64,000 bases of DNA from CAUZIZ01 sp965218775 (GTDB taxonomy: Bacteria; Acidobacteriota; UBA6911; RPQK01; JAJDTT01): positions 2,046,001 through 2,110,000 of the forward strand of contig CBDCLS010000005.1 in the NCBI GenBank assembly GCA_965218775.1, read 5' to 3'. Both the position numbers and the translations under genes were made by a program. Position 1 is the first letter of the stretch; each line of letters begins with the position of its first letter. Positions 16,903-25,220 of this stretch are shown here, piece by piece. The notes under the pieces were generated by a model. It was not told the DNA's origin. It saw only the letters and a list, made by a program, of their open reading frames with translations, and searched no databases.

Positions 16903-17293
16903 CTTTTTCCTCCTTGAATTCTTTGGACCTACCTGACGAAAACGTGCGAGCGAGAAAAACTACGAAGTGAAACGGCTCACCCTGTTGCGAAAATTCCAGT
17001 GACGGGACGCTTTCAAAAGGTGTGGGGTTGAGAGGCGGTCGGCGAGAATGGTCGGATAAAAATGTCCTACATACTGGCATCACTATCGATTCCTGCGAAT
17101 AAATACCTGTCGCCGACACTACCGTCATTCGAGCGTCTCGGCAAGCCGTCTGGCTGCGCCGCCCAACTGATCGCCCATTCCCACAGGCGATGCGTGGGGA
17201 GGCGATGAGCGAGGCTCGCGAGCAGAGATCGCCCTCATCACAGGAGGCACCGGGCAGACGACCGTCGCTGAGGTCGGCGGCAAGGGCTATTCG

Positions 17294-19897
17294 TTGATCC
17301 GGATGGCCGAGGCGGGCCTGTGTGTTCCGCCTGGTGCTGTACTCACCACGGACTTCTTCGCTCCCTGGGTTGATACTATTCAGGCGTCGTCGACGTGGAG
17401 GGCCTTTTGCCATGCAGGCCCCGATGCCTGGTCCACGCTCTGCGACGAGCTGAAGCGGCTCTGCTTGGAGCTCGTACTCGCGGCGAAGCAACGGGAGACC
17501 CTCGAAGCGTTGCGCAATCAGCTCCCGGCGCTGGGAGAGGGGTCGCTGCTGGCGGTGCGTTCCTCCTCGCCCCAGGAAGACCTGGTATCGGCCTCTTTCG
17601 CCGGTGGTTACGAGACCAGGCTGGGCGTGCGCCGGCAGGAATTGGAGCAGGCGTTGCGACACTGCTTCGCCTCCACCTTCGATGAGCGGGTGTTCGTCTA
17701 CAAGCGGAAGCACGGGTTCGATGTGCTGTCGCCTAGCATCGCCGTCGTCGTCCAGCAGCAGATCGGGAGCGAGGTTGCGGGGGTCGGGTTTTCGCTCAAC
17801 CCGCTGACGAACGATTATGACGAGGCCGTCATCGACGCAAACTGGGGGCTGGGCGAGTCGGTCGTCGCGGGGCTGGCGTCGCCCGACCATTTTGTCGTCG
17901 ACAAAGTGAGTAACAGGCTTGTCCAGGAAAAGCTCGGTGCCAAGCAGGTCTCGATCTGGCTCGGTCGAGACGGGGACACCCTGGAGCGGGAGGGATACCG
18001 CTCTACGGATCTGACCTTGGGTGAGGCCCGGCTGGGCGAAGTCGTCGAGGCGCTCTGCCGCATCGAGGAGCTCTACGGGCACCCGATCGATATCGAGTGG
18101 GCCTACGCCGAGAGTCAGCTCTACGTCCTACAAGCGCGACCCATCACGACCTACGTGCCGCTCCCGCCCGAGATGCTGACGAAGCCGGGTGAGCGTAGGC
18201 GGCTGTACGTGGATGCAGCGCTCTCGAAGGGGCTGACGATCAACGAGCCGATCTCCCCGCTTGGACTCTCCTGGATCGAAGACGTCCTGTACACGGGCAC
18301 GATGCACAGACTCTTCGGAGTCTATGACTTCACGCCCGCAGGAGGTCTGGTGTTTTCGGCGGGTAGCCGATTCTACATGAACCTCTCCAATGCGATGCGG
18401 CTGGGGATGAGTCCCCGAGCGATGTCGAAGAGTGCCGCCCCCACCGATGCGCTGTTGGCCGAAATCCTGGTCAATATCGATCCGAAGCAGCACCGCGCGG
18501 CTACGCGGCCTCCCTGGCTCCGACTCCGACTCCTGCTGCTCATTCCCAAACTCCTCTGGGCGCTGCGTTGGTTCTTTTGGAACGGGCTCCGCGCCGTCCT
18601 TACGCCGACGCGTGCGCACTGCGTGTACCAGCGAAAGGTGGAGGCCTTCGAGGCGGACTTCACCGACAATCTCGACTATGACCTTCCACTGGGCGAGTTC
18701 GCACGGACGTACACTCAAAGCATATGGCGGGCGATGTTCAACGTGACGATGCCAGCGCTGGTCGCGGGGCTGGTCTCTCCCGACTGGGTGATTCCTAGCC
18801 AGCCAAAAGAGTTGAGGATCCTAGGCGAGAAGCTCAAGCGCGGTTTCACCAGTGACGTTGTGGTCGAACAAGGGATCGCGCTGTTCCGCCTGGCCAAGCA
18901 ACTGGACCGATCCGATTTCGACGACCTCAGGGAACTCACCGACCGGATCGAGAAGCGCGATATGCCGGCTCGGTTCCTGAGCGACTGGGACACCTTCTTG
19001 CGGCGTTTCGACTGTCGCGGCCCGCTGGAGATGGACGTGGCAAGCCCGCGCTACGGCGACGATCCCGCCCTGGCGCTGAGGCAGATGTCCTTCATGGCCG
19101 TCAACGACGTTCGTTTCGATCCGGAGGTCGCGCACCTGCGCAATGTCGAGGAACGGCGGAGCGCCTATGAACAGCTGCTGCGCCGCTCGGGTTGGCTGCG
19201 TCGAGTGCTGCTGCGACGCGTCCACCGACTCAAAGAGCTGTTCGGGGGAACCCGCGACACGCCCAAACACCACGCGGTCGTACTCACCTACGCGATTCGC
19301 AAGCGCGCCCTGATCGAAGGGAGACGTCTCGTGAGCGAGGCTCGTCTCGACGCGGCCGAGGACGTCTTCGATCTGACGCTTGACGACCTCGAGGCGGCCG
19401 ACCTCGATCCCGCCTTGGACCTGCGCCAGCTTCGTGCAGAGCGGACAAGCTTCGCGAAGCAACTCGAGGCCCAGGTGACGGAGTTCCCGCAGGTGATCGA
19501 CTCGCGGGGCCGCATCTTGCGCCCGCCACCGCGCCAGGGGAAACCCGACGAGCTCGTCGGTATGGCCGCATCGCCGGGAACGGCGACTGGTCCGGTAAAA
19601 GTGCTCCGTAACCCACGCGATAAGTCGATCGAGAAGGGGGAGGTGCTGGTCGCCTACACGACTGACCCTGGCTGGACGCCGCTTTTCGTAAACGCAGCAG
19701 CGGTCGTGCTCGAAGTCGGAGGGGTTCTCCAACACGGTGCGGTGATCGCACGGGAATACGGAAAGCCCTGCGTTGCTGGGGTGGATCGGGTGGTATCGAA
19801 GCTTCGTGACGGCCAACGGGTCGAGGTCGACGGGACAGCCGGCGTGATTCGGTTGCTGGGGGACGCCGCAGCAGTCCAGGAGACGAAGGATAAGTGA
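17294..19897 (+). CDS. PEP-utilising enzyme: rifampicin phosphotransferase / PEP synthase-like
   Basis: 867 residues from the first in-frame TTG. An ATP-grasp (PPDK-N) domain fills roughly residues 1-290 (LAVRSSSPQEDLVSASFAGG, DANWGLGESVVAGLASPDHF, EWAYAESQLYVLQARPITTY). A long helical middle domain follows. The C-terminal swivelling phosphohistidine domain carries GGVLQHGAVIAREYGKPCVA, with the catalytic His near residue 814. Domain order and length match rifampicin phosphotransferase better than PEP synthase, which has a C-terminal PEP-binding barrel. The start is odd: the frame is open and homologous-looking upstream (TVAEVGGKGYSL, normally the nucleotide loop) back to a stop at 17168, yet no ATG or GTG lies in it; ATGs at 17190 and 17205 are in another frame. 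The 16903-17293 gap otherwise holds nothing recognised. Confidence 0.75.
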   Translation: MIRMAEAGLCVPPGAVLTTDFFAPWVDTIQASSTWRAFCHAGPDAWSTLCDELKRLCLELVLAAKQRETLEALRNQLPALGEGSLLAVRSSSPQEDLVSASFAGGYETRLGVRRQELEQALRHCFASTFDERVFVYKRKHGFDVLSPSIAVVVQQQIGSEVAGVGFSLNPLTNDYDEAVIDANWGLGESVVAGLASPDHFVVDKVSNRLVQEKLGAKQVSIWLGRDGDTLEREGYRSTDLTLGEARLGEVVEALCRIEELYGHPIDIEWAYAESQLYVLQARPITTYVPLPPEMLTKPGERRRLYVDAALSKGLTINEPISPLGLSWIEDVLYTGTMHRLFGVYDFTPAGGLVFSAGSRFYMNLSNAMRLGMSPRAMSKSAAPTDALLAEILVNIDPKQHRAATRPPWLRLRLLLLIPKLLWALRWFFWNGLRAVLTPTRAHCVYQRKVEAFEADFTDNLDYDLPLGEFARTYTQSIWRAMFNVTMPALVAGLVSPDWVIPSQPKELRILGEKLKRGFTSDVVVEQGIALFRLAKQLDRSDFDDLRELTDRIEKRDMPARFLSDWDTFLRRFDCRGPLEMDVASPRYGDDPALALRQMSFMAVNDVRFDPEVAHLRNVEERRSAYEQLLRRSGWLRRVLLRRVHRLKELFGGTRDTPKHHAVVLTYAIRKRALIEGRRLVSEARLDAAEDVFDLTLDDLEAADLDPALDLRQLRAERTSFAKQLEAQVTEFPQVIDSRGRILRPPPRQGKPDELVGMAASPGTATGPVKVLRNPRDKSIEKGEVLVAYTTDPGWTPLFVNAAAVVLEVGGVLQHGAVIAREYGKPCVAGVDRVVSKLRDGQRVEVDGTAGVIRLLGDAAAVQETKDK

Positions 19898-20052
19898 GAT
19901 GACGCAAAATCGAAGAGACTTCTCAAGACGCTCAGGACGGCTGCCGATAACTACGCCGCGCAGATCCGCGAGCAGAAGAAAGCCACCCTGTCGACACGAA
20001 TCAGAGCAGCACCGTTTGACAGACCTGGTATTACCAATTCATACTTCCTATC

Positions 20053-20289
20053 GTGAAGATTGCTATTTCGGTTCCGGACGAGGTCTTCGAGGAGGTCGAG
20101 CAGGCCTCGAGACATTTGAAGATTTCACGAAGCAGATTCTACACTCAGGCGGCCCAAGACTATCTGAGGAAGGTGGGTAGTGGACCCATTACGGAGCGCT
20201 TGGACGCGGTCTATTCAAAGGAGTCTTCAAAGCTCGATCCCCTTGTAGAAGCGCTGTCACTAGAGGTCCTTCAGCGCGAGAAATGGTAG
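20053..20289 (+). CDS. MazE-like ribbon-helix-helix antitoxin
   Basis: 78 residues from a GTG start: MKIAISVPDEVFEEVEQASR, the N-terminal strand and helix of a ribbon-helix-helix DNA-binding domain, then SRSRFYTQAAQDYLRK and an acidic tail that would thread into the toxin. Its end overlaps the downstream toxin start by seven bases, the typical antitoxin-first layout. Named by position and fold; it is not the AbrB-type MazE of E. coli. Confidence 0.85.
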   Translation: MKIAISVPDEVFEEVEQASRHLKISRSRFYTQAAQDYLRKVGSGPITERLDAVYSKESSKLDPLVEALSLEVLQREKW

Positions 20290-20627
20290 TGCGTCGCGGG
20301 GACGTGTGGTGGGCGGATCTGGGCACACCTTTTGGCTCAGAGCCAGGGCTTCGGAGACCGGTTCTGGTAGTCCAGGCGGACCCTTTCAACCAGAGCACCA
20401 TTCAGACAGTCGTTGTCGTTCCGCTGACTTCTAACATCAGGCTCGCCGCAGCCCCGGGAAATGTGCGCTGCAGCTCGAAGGTCACCGGTCTACCAGCCAG
20501 GTCAGTTGCCAACGTCTCGCAGATTGCGTCGATAGACCGCCGCCGTCTGTGCGAGAAAGTTGGCAGCTTACCGACGCGGGTTGTGGAAGAAGTTGAGTTG
20601 GGACTTCGCCTTCTGCTCAGTCTCTGA
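20283..20627 (+). CDS. mazF: MazF/PemK-family endoribonuclease toxin
   Basis: 114 residues, the usual family length. It begins VRRGDVWWADLGTPFGSEPG, then LRRPVLVVQADPFN (substrate loop arginines), VVVPLTSNIRLAAAPGNVRC, and LPARSVANVSQIASIDRRRL, all standard SH3-like MazF blocks. The protein cuts mRNA at short sequences when free of antitoxin. It overlaps the antitoxin gene and appears intact. Confidence 0.92.
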   Translation: MVVRRGDVWWADLGTPFGSEPGLRRPVLVVQADPFNQSTIQTVVVVPLTSNIRLAAAPGNVRCSSKVTGLPARSVANVSQIASIDRRRLCEKVGSLPTRVVEEVELGLRLLLSL

Positions 20628-20874
20628 CTCTTGGCACCTGCTTGATATTGCGGACATTCGGCCCCGTGTACGGCTTTCCGTCGCTGTTGGACCGGAGGAA
20701 ACGTTAGGAAACACAACACAGTAGCTGGGTTGTCCGCCAATCAGAAAACCGAATCATTAGGAAAGATTGGGAACCGCAGTGGGAGGCAAATGGGAGACAG
20801 TTTCTCCCCGATCTAGTAAGTGCGGATGATTGTTCTTCATTCCTTCTTGAGCTGCTGCACTCTAGAATCAGCGT

Positions 20875-21537
20875 ATGGCAGAGTGGTTGCGTTCATTACG
20901 GCTGTTGCTTTGGGGAACGTTCAAGACTTTTTGGCCGTACATTGTCTTTGCGCTCCTGTCCGTGCTGGGTCTATATGACAGATATGCTCATCTGTTGGAT
21001 GAAACTCCCAAAGCCTACCTCGACCAGTTTCTCGAATTGCTTTGGCCATGGAAGCTTCTTGCTTTGGCTTTATTTCATTCAGTGTGGAGGGCGTTTCACA
21101 AGCTGAGAATGGAGAACGTGAATCTTCGAGGACAAGTCGGCAACGAACTGCATCACCGATTAGCCGTACTTGAAAGACAAGCTGCTCGCAGGACGCTTAC
21201 AGACGAACAGCAGGCACTAATTAGTAAGTGTCTATCCGCCCATCACGAGAGTCGAGAAATCACCATTGCCTACGCTTCGCAAGCCCCAGATGCTCGGACC
21301 TATGCCGACGACTTCGTTAAAGCCTTTAACCAAGCCGAATGGAGGATCGATGGGCCCGTTGCTGATCCAAGGGAGGACAAAGTAGGCGTTTGGATTCTAG
21401 GAAGAGACCCTATGGGAAAGCAACCACGCAGCGAAGGAATAATAGAGACTGCACTCAACGAAGCAGACGTACCAGTCAGGGCTTCACCTGAGTCTTCTGT
21501 GGCAGATCTCGTCTTACTCGTTGGCAGAGGACACTAA
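20875..21537 (+). CDS. Membrane-anchored hypothetical protein
   Basis: 220 residues. Two hydrophobic segments (LWGTFKTFWPYIVFALLSVL near residue 13 and LWPWKLLALALFHSVWRAF near residue 55) are followed by a short coiled-coil-like stretch (ENVNLRGQVGNELHHRLAVL). A soluble C-terminal domain of about 110 residues (ITIAYASQAPDARTYADDF, VWILGRDPMGKQ, VADLVLLVGRGH) has an alternating alpha/beta pattern. A similar tail domain occurs in hypothetical membrane proteins, but I cannot name its function. It is the last plus-strand gene before a convergent operon; the 21538-21825 spacer holds nothing recognised. Confidence 0.6.
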   Translation: MAEWLRSLRLLLWGTFKTFWPYIVFALLSVLGLYDRYAHLLDETPKAYLDQFLELLWPWKLLALALFHSVWRAFHKLRMENVNLRGQVGNELHHRLAVLERQAARRTLTDEQQALISKCLSAHHESREITIAYASQAPDARTYADDFVKAFNQAEWRIDGPVADPREDKVGVWILGRDPMGKQPRSEGIIETALNEADVPVRASPESSVADLVLLVGRGH

Positions 21538-21825
21538 TCTTTAGAACATCAGACTCGGCCAACGCCCCTCTGAACCCCATTCAAGACCCTCGGGTTTCAC
21601 AACCTCCTCTTGGCAGATTTTGGGAGGATTTTTCTCACACGTGAAATCTGACGAAAACGAAAACTCAATTGGTTCCTGGGTTTTCGCCGCATCGATCGAG
21701 TGATTTCTGACGATATCCTATCGCTTTCCAACTGGACGATAACTGGACGACAGGGAGACAGGGTCCCTCAGGAAAAGCAGGTAGAACCTCGCGAGGATGC
21801 GGAAGGTTACCGCTCTCTGAACAGT

Positions 21826-23238
21826 TCAGTTCAAGTAAGAGAACAGAATCGAAGCGAAGGCAACTCCACTGAGCGTCACCGGCGCCCACGCCAGGCTTCG
21901 TTTCCAGAGGGGGACAAAGGCGTGCCAATTGGAGAGCGCTATCGCGCCGGCAATGAATCCAGAGGTCAGCAGAAAATAGAGCAGACTGCAGATCAGGGAA
22001 GTGGCAAGTAGGACGATCACACTCCCAACCTGAGCGATTTCTAAGGGAGCCACCTTGTCTAACAACAGGCTGACCACCTGACCCATCAGGTAGGCCACGA
22101 TCGTGATCTGGGCGAGGTTGAAGGCTTGCCGGTAGCCTCCCTTGACACGCATTCTCAGATTGAAAGTAAGCGCCTCAATAACGGCCATCATGACCGCCAC
22201 CTGGGGACCGAAGTGAAGCATGGCGGCAAAGACGAAGATATCACTCAGGGTGATCCACATCCGGTCTTTGTAAAGCGCAATTCTGACCGGAAAGCAGGTA
22301 GCCAGCACCGTCAGTCCGGCCAGATAGAGCCAGTTCAGATCCGGTCGTCTCAACGCGTGGTAGGCGCAGTAGAGAAAAACCGGCACGGCGGCCACAATGA
22401 CGGCCAGGATGTAGGCTTTGGCCTGGCTCGGAAGCGAGTCCTTGAAAAACCGAAGCTGGCTCAGCCGCAGCAGGCGGCTACCCGTGTAGCCGGCATCCTC
22501 ACTCGCCTCCTGACGGTGAATCTTGACTCTGTAGGCGTAATAGATGCCCAGGATAAGCGGCACCCCTGCCAGGGCCGCGAAAAGATCGATGGGTCTACTG
22601 GAGAGAAAGAGCAGGACGGCGGTCGAGGCATTGATGAAGGTCGTGGGTGAGAGCCACAGGAAATGGTCCTTCCATAACTTCGCCATTGGTTGGGAGGTGA
22701 CCAAAGCCACGGCCCCGGCAACCAGTGTTGAATTGATCAGGAAGTAAAGAAACCCACAAAGAAGAGCGGCGATCAGGAGGCCGGGAATATCTACCAGTCG
22801 AGTGGAATCTAGGGTGATTGTCCCGCCTCCCAGACGATCGAAAACCTGAGCGACCAGGAAGGCACCCAATGCCACCTGGGCCACATTGAACAGGTACTTG
22901 TAGGTTTGCTTGATTCGGACTTTCAGGCTAGCGATCAGTCCTTCGATGGCCGCGATGACCACCGCTACTGCGGGACCGAAGAGTAAGATCGAAGCGAAGA
23001 TGAAGAAATCACTGACGCTGATCGTAACAGATCCCTTCTTCCCAGCAGCTAGTTGCACCTTGACCGCAAAACAGCTGGTCACGGCGGTCAAGGCCGCCAG
23101 GTAGAGCCAGTTCCCATTGGGGGAGTTCAGCACCGCATAGAGACAGTAGGGAACCAGCGAACACCCCAGAAGCGTGATCGCCAGGACGTACAGCTTGGCC
23201 TGGGATGGAATCGGTTCCTTAAAGAAGTTCATGCTCAC
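21826..23238 (-). CDS. Membrane protein made of two tandem MASE-like sensor modules with no output domain
   Basis: 470 residues, about 12 or more transmembrane segments. Two clearly homologous halves begin FFKEPIPSQAKLYVLAITLL (residue ~5) and FFKDSLPSQAKAYILAVIVA (residue ~265); each contains NWLYLAxLT, ISVSDFFIFASILLFGP / LSDIFVFAAMLHFGP and an FNxAQ helix. This module is normally the N-terminal sensor of HD-GYP or GGDEF signalling proteins, where a cytoplasmic enzyme follows. Here neither half has one. Start is GTG 23238 or ATG 23232 (GGGAG upstream). It follows the subtilase gene by 60 bases on the same strand, suggesting one operon. Confidence 0.75.
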   Translation of the reverse strand: MSMNFFKEPIPSQAKLYVLAITLLGCSLVPYCLYAVLNSPNGNWLYLAALTAVTSCFAVKVQLAAGKKGSVTISVSDFFIFASILLFGPAVAVVIAAIEGLIASLKVRIKQTYKYLFNVAQVALGAFLVAQVFDRLGGGTITLDSTRLVDIPGLLIAALLCGFLYFLINSTLVAGAVALVTSQPMAKLWKDHFLWLSPTTFINASTAVLLFLSSRPIDLFAALAGVPLILGIYYAYRVKIHRQEASEDAGYTGSRLLRLSQLRFFKDSLPSQAKAYILAVIVAAVPVFLYCAYHALRRPDLNWLYLAGLTVLATCFPVRIALYKDRMWITLSDIFVFAAMLHFGPQVAVMMAVIEALTFNLRMRVKGGYRQAFNLAQITIVAYLMGQVVSLLLDKVAPLEIAQVGSVIVLLATSLICSLLYFLLTSGFIAGAIALSNWHAFVPLWKRSLAWAPVTLSGVAFASILFSYLN

Positions 23239-23298
23239 TTTGCTCCCGTTTCTGAATGACTACGAGTCTCAAGATCATTTCTCCTAATCTCTCGCTAA

Positions 23299-25140
23299 TC
23301 AGTTGGGATCGCCCTCAAAGTACATGGAGTCCATCGACGTGTTGTCGGACCAGAACACACCGTCACTCCAGAACACACCGTCAGACCAAAACACGCCGTC
23401 AGACCAGAACACGCCGTCGCTCCAGAACACGCCATCGGACCAGAACACGCCGTCGGTCCAGGCGAGGGTGCCGTCACTCCAGAAGACACCATCGGACCAG
23501 AACACGCCATCACTCCAGAACACGCCATCACTCCAGAACACACCGTCACTCCAGAACACACCATCGCTCCAGAAGACGCCGCTGCCCCAGTACGGAGTGT
23601 TGCTGGGATTCCCTATCAGCTGGCTGTAGATGATCTGATCGCCGTAGGCAAAAGACCCACCGGACCAGACCTCTTCGTTGTTGAGGTCCCACATCGGCTC
23701 GACCTCCCACTGCAGCTGCCGCGAGGACACATCCAGAGCTTCGGCCATCTGCACCGAGGTCAGGGTGTTGAGCATGCCGTTGCCTTGCTCCAACATCGAG
23801 GGTTCGGTCATCTTGATCGCGGTCACACCCAGGATCAGCTTCACCAGATGGGGGTTCAGGTCGGGATTCGCCTCGATCATCATGGCTGCGGTGGCACTGA
23901 CCAGGGCGGTGGCAACACTGGAGCCGCTGAGAGAAATGTAGTGGTTCTCGACGATCAGCTCGGGATGGTCGTTGTGTAGCGTGGTCCCGGGCGCGGCGAA
24001 GCCTGCAATCCGGTTTCCGGGAGCCGAAATGTCTGGTTTAAACAGGCCGTCGACGGTGGGACCTCGGGAGCCATAGCTGGTGGCCACGTCGTCGGAATGA
24101 GTCAGGCTACCCTTCATGTTCAGGGGTGCCACCGTGATCACCGAAGGCTCCATGCCGGGACTGGTAATGGCGCCCCAGATCTTGTCTTCCGTGTCCGTCT
24201 TGCCCAGATTGCCGGCGGAGACAACGGTGGTAATACCCGCGGCCACCATGTTACGAACCGCCAGACAGAGGGGGTCGACGGTGTAGGACTCGACTGGAGG
24301 ATGCCCCAGAGAGAGGTTGGCCACTCGAATGTTGTAGTTATCCTTGTTGGCAATGACCCAGTCGATGGCTTGAATCAGGTAACTGGTCATTCCAAAACCA
24401 TCGTCATTGATGACCTTGACGTCGATGAAGTCAACCTTCTCGGCCACGCCTCTACCATGTCCGTTGGAGCCCCCTTTGCCGCCGATCAAGCCGGCGAGGT
24501 GAGTCCCGTGACCGAAGTCGTCCGTGTCCTGGGCAACCGGATGATATACCTCCTGTCCCGAGGTGAAATCGACGGAGACCACAGTGCGCTCGTACTTCTT
24601 CATGTCCTGGTGTTCGTTGATGCCGGAATCGAACAGGGCCAGTCCAATATACTTGCCTGTAGCGGAGACCTGATCAGAGCCGATGATCTGTCGGACGATG
24701 TCCATCTGGACGAAGTTGGGGTCAGTTGAGGAGCTGGTATCTCCGAAGGATCGGACGGGAGCGTCCACCGTCACATACTCCACCAGTTCCGATTCCATCA
24801 GTGTCCCGATCTGGGCAGCCGTCAGGCGAGCCGAGTAGCCGTGGACCAAAGAAAGGGCATTGCCACTTCGCTCCCCGCGCTGGCGACGCCGATCCTCATT
24901 CCGGGTGAAGAAGTCCCGCTGGACCTGAACGATCACCGGGATCGGATAGTCGTATTGAGGTTGGAGGGCCAAAAGCTGCACCTCGTCTCGCAAAACGGAG
25001 GAGATTCTTCGGGTCCCATCTGCCTGATGGCCCCGTGCCTTCTCCCGAACCGCGCCATAACTGGGCACGCACAGTAGAAGGGAAGCAACGGCCACGGTTG
25101 CGGCCAGTCGTGTCTGGGTCAATTTCTTGCTGAATCTCAT
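23299..25140 (-). CDS. Secreted S8 subtilisin-like peptidase with GVFWSD hexapeptide tail
   Basis: The ATG at 25140, preceded by AGGGGG, opens a Sec leader (RLAATVAVASLLLCVPSYG) and gives 613 residues; an upstream in-frame ATG at 25218 is less likely. The catalytic triad is complete: ALFDSGINEH (Asp), DFGHGTHLAGLIGG (His) and SLSGSSVATALVS (Ser). An N-terminal inhibitor-like pro-region precedes it (IPVIVQVQRDFF, YSARLTAAQIGTLME). After residue ~505 the protein turns into tandem GVFWSD hexapeptides. It follows the paralogue at 25221-27083 by about 80 bases and precedes the duplicated membrane module, a likely three-gene operon. Confidence 0.9.
   Translation of the reverse strand: MRFSKKLTQTRLAATVAVASLLLCVPSYGAVREKARGHQADGTRRISSVLRDEVQLLALQPQYDYPIPVIVQVQRDFFTRNEDRRRQRGERSGNALSLVHGYSARLTAAQIGTLMESELVEYVTVDAPVRSFGDTSSSTDPNFVQMDIVRQIIGSDQVSATGKYIGLALFDSGINEHQDMKKYERTVVSVDFTSGQEVYHPVAQDTDDFGHGTHLAGLIGGKGGSNGHGRGVAEKVDFIDVKVINDDGFGMTSYLIQAIDWVIANKDNYNIRVANLSLGHPPVESYTVDPLCLAVRNMVAAGITTVVSAGNLGKTDTEDKIWGAITSPGMEPSVITVAPLNMKGSLTHSDDVATSYGSRGPTVDGLFKPDISAPGNRIAGFAAPGTTLHNDHPELIVENHYISLSGSSVATALVSATAAMMIEANPDLNPHLVKLILGVTAIKMTEPSMLEQGNGMLNTLTSVQMAEALDVSSRQLQWEVEPMWDLNNEEVWSGGSFAYGDQIIYSQLIGNPSNTPYWGSGVFWSDGVFWSDGVFWSDGVFWSDGVFWSDGVFWSDGTLAWTDGVFWSDGVFWSDGVFWSDGVFWSDGVFWSDGVFWSDNTSMDSMYFEGDPN
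23335..23590 (-). repeat. 18 bp minisatellite encoding GVFWSD units
   Basis: About thirteen near-identical 18-base units (minus strand GGTGTGTTCTGGAGTGAC type), interrupted once by a TLAWTD variant. They make up the C-terminus of the subtilase at 23299. Spacing is regular with no spacer, so this is not a CRISPR array. Confidence 0.9.
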
Positions 25141-25220
25141 TGTTAACCCCCTGAATCCATTTGGAGGACTGAAGTCCCGCACATCCTGTATCGTGAAGTT
25201 GCTCGTTTGCTTCTTCATCG

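Noticed and set aside
19899..20180. Short frame directly after the PEP-utilising gene
   Set aside because: Arginine-rich translation with no recognisable fold; overlaps the antitoxin start in another frame.
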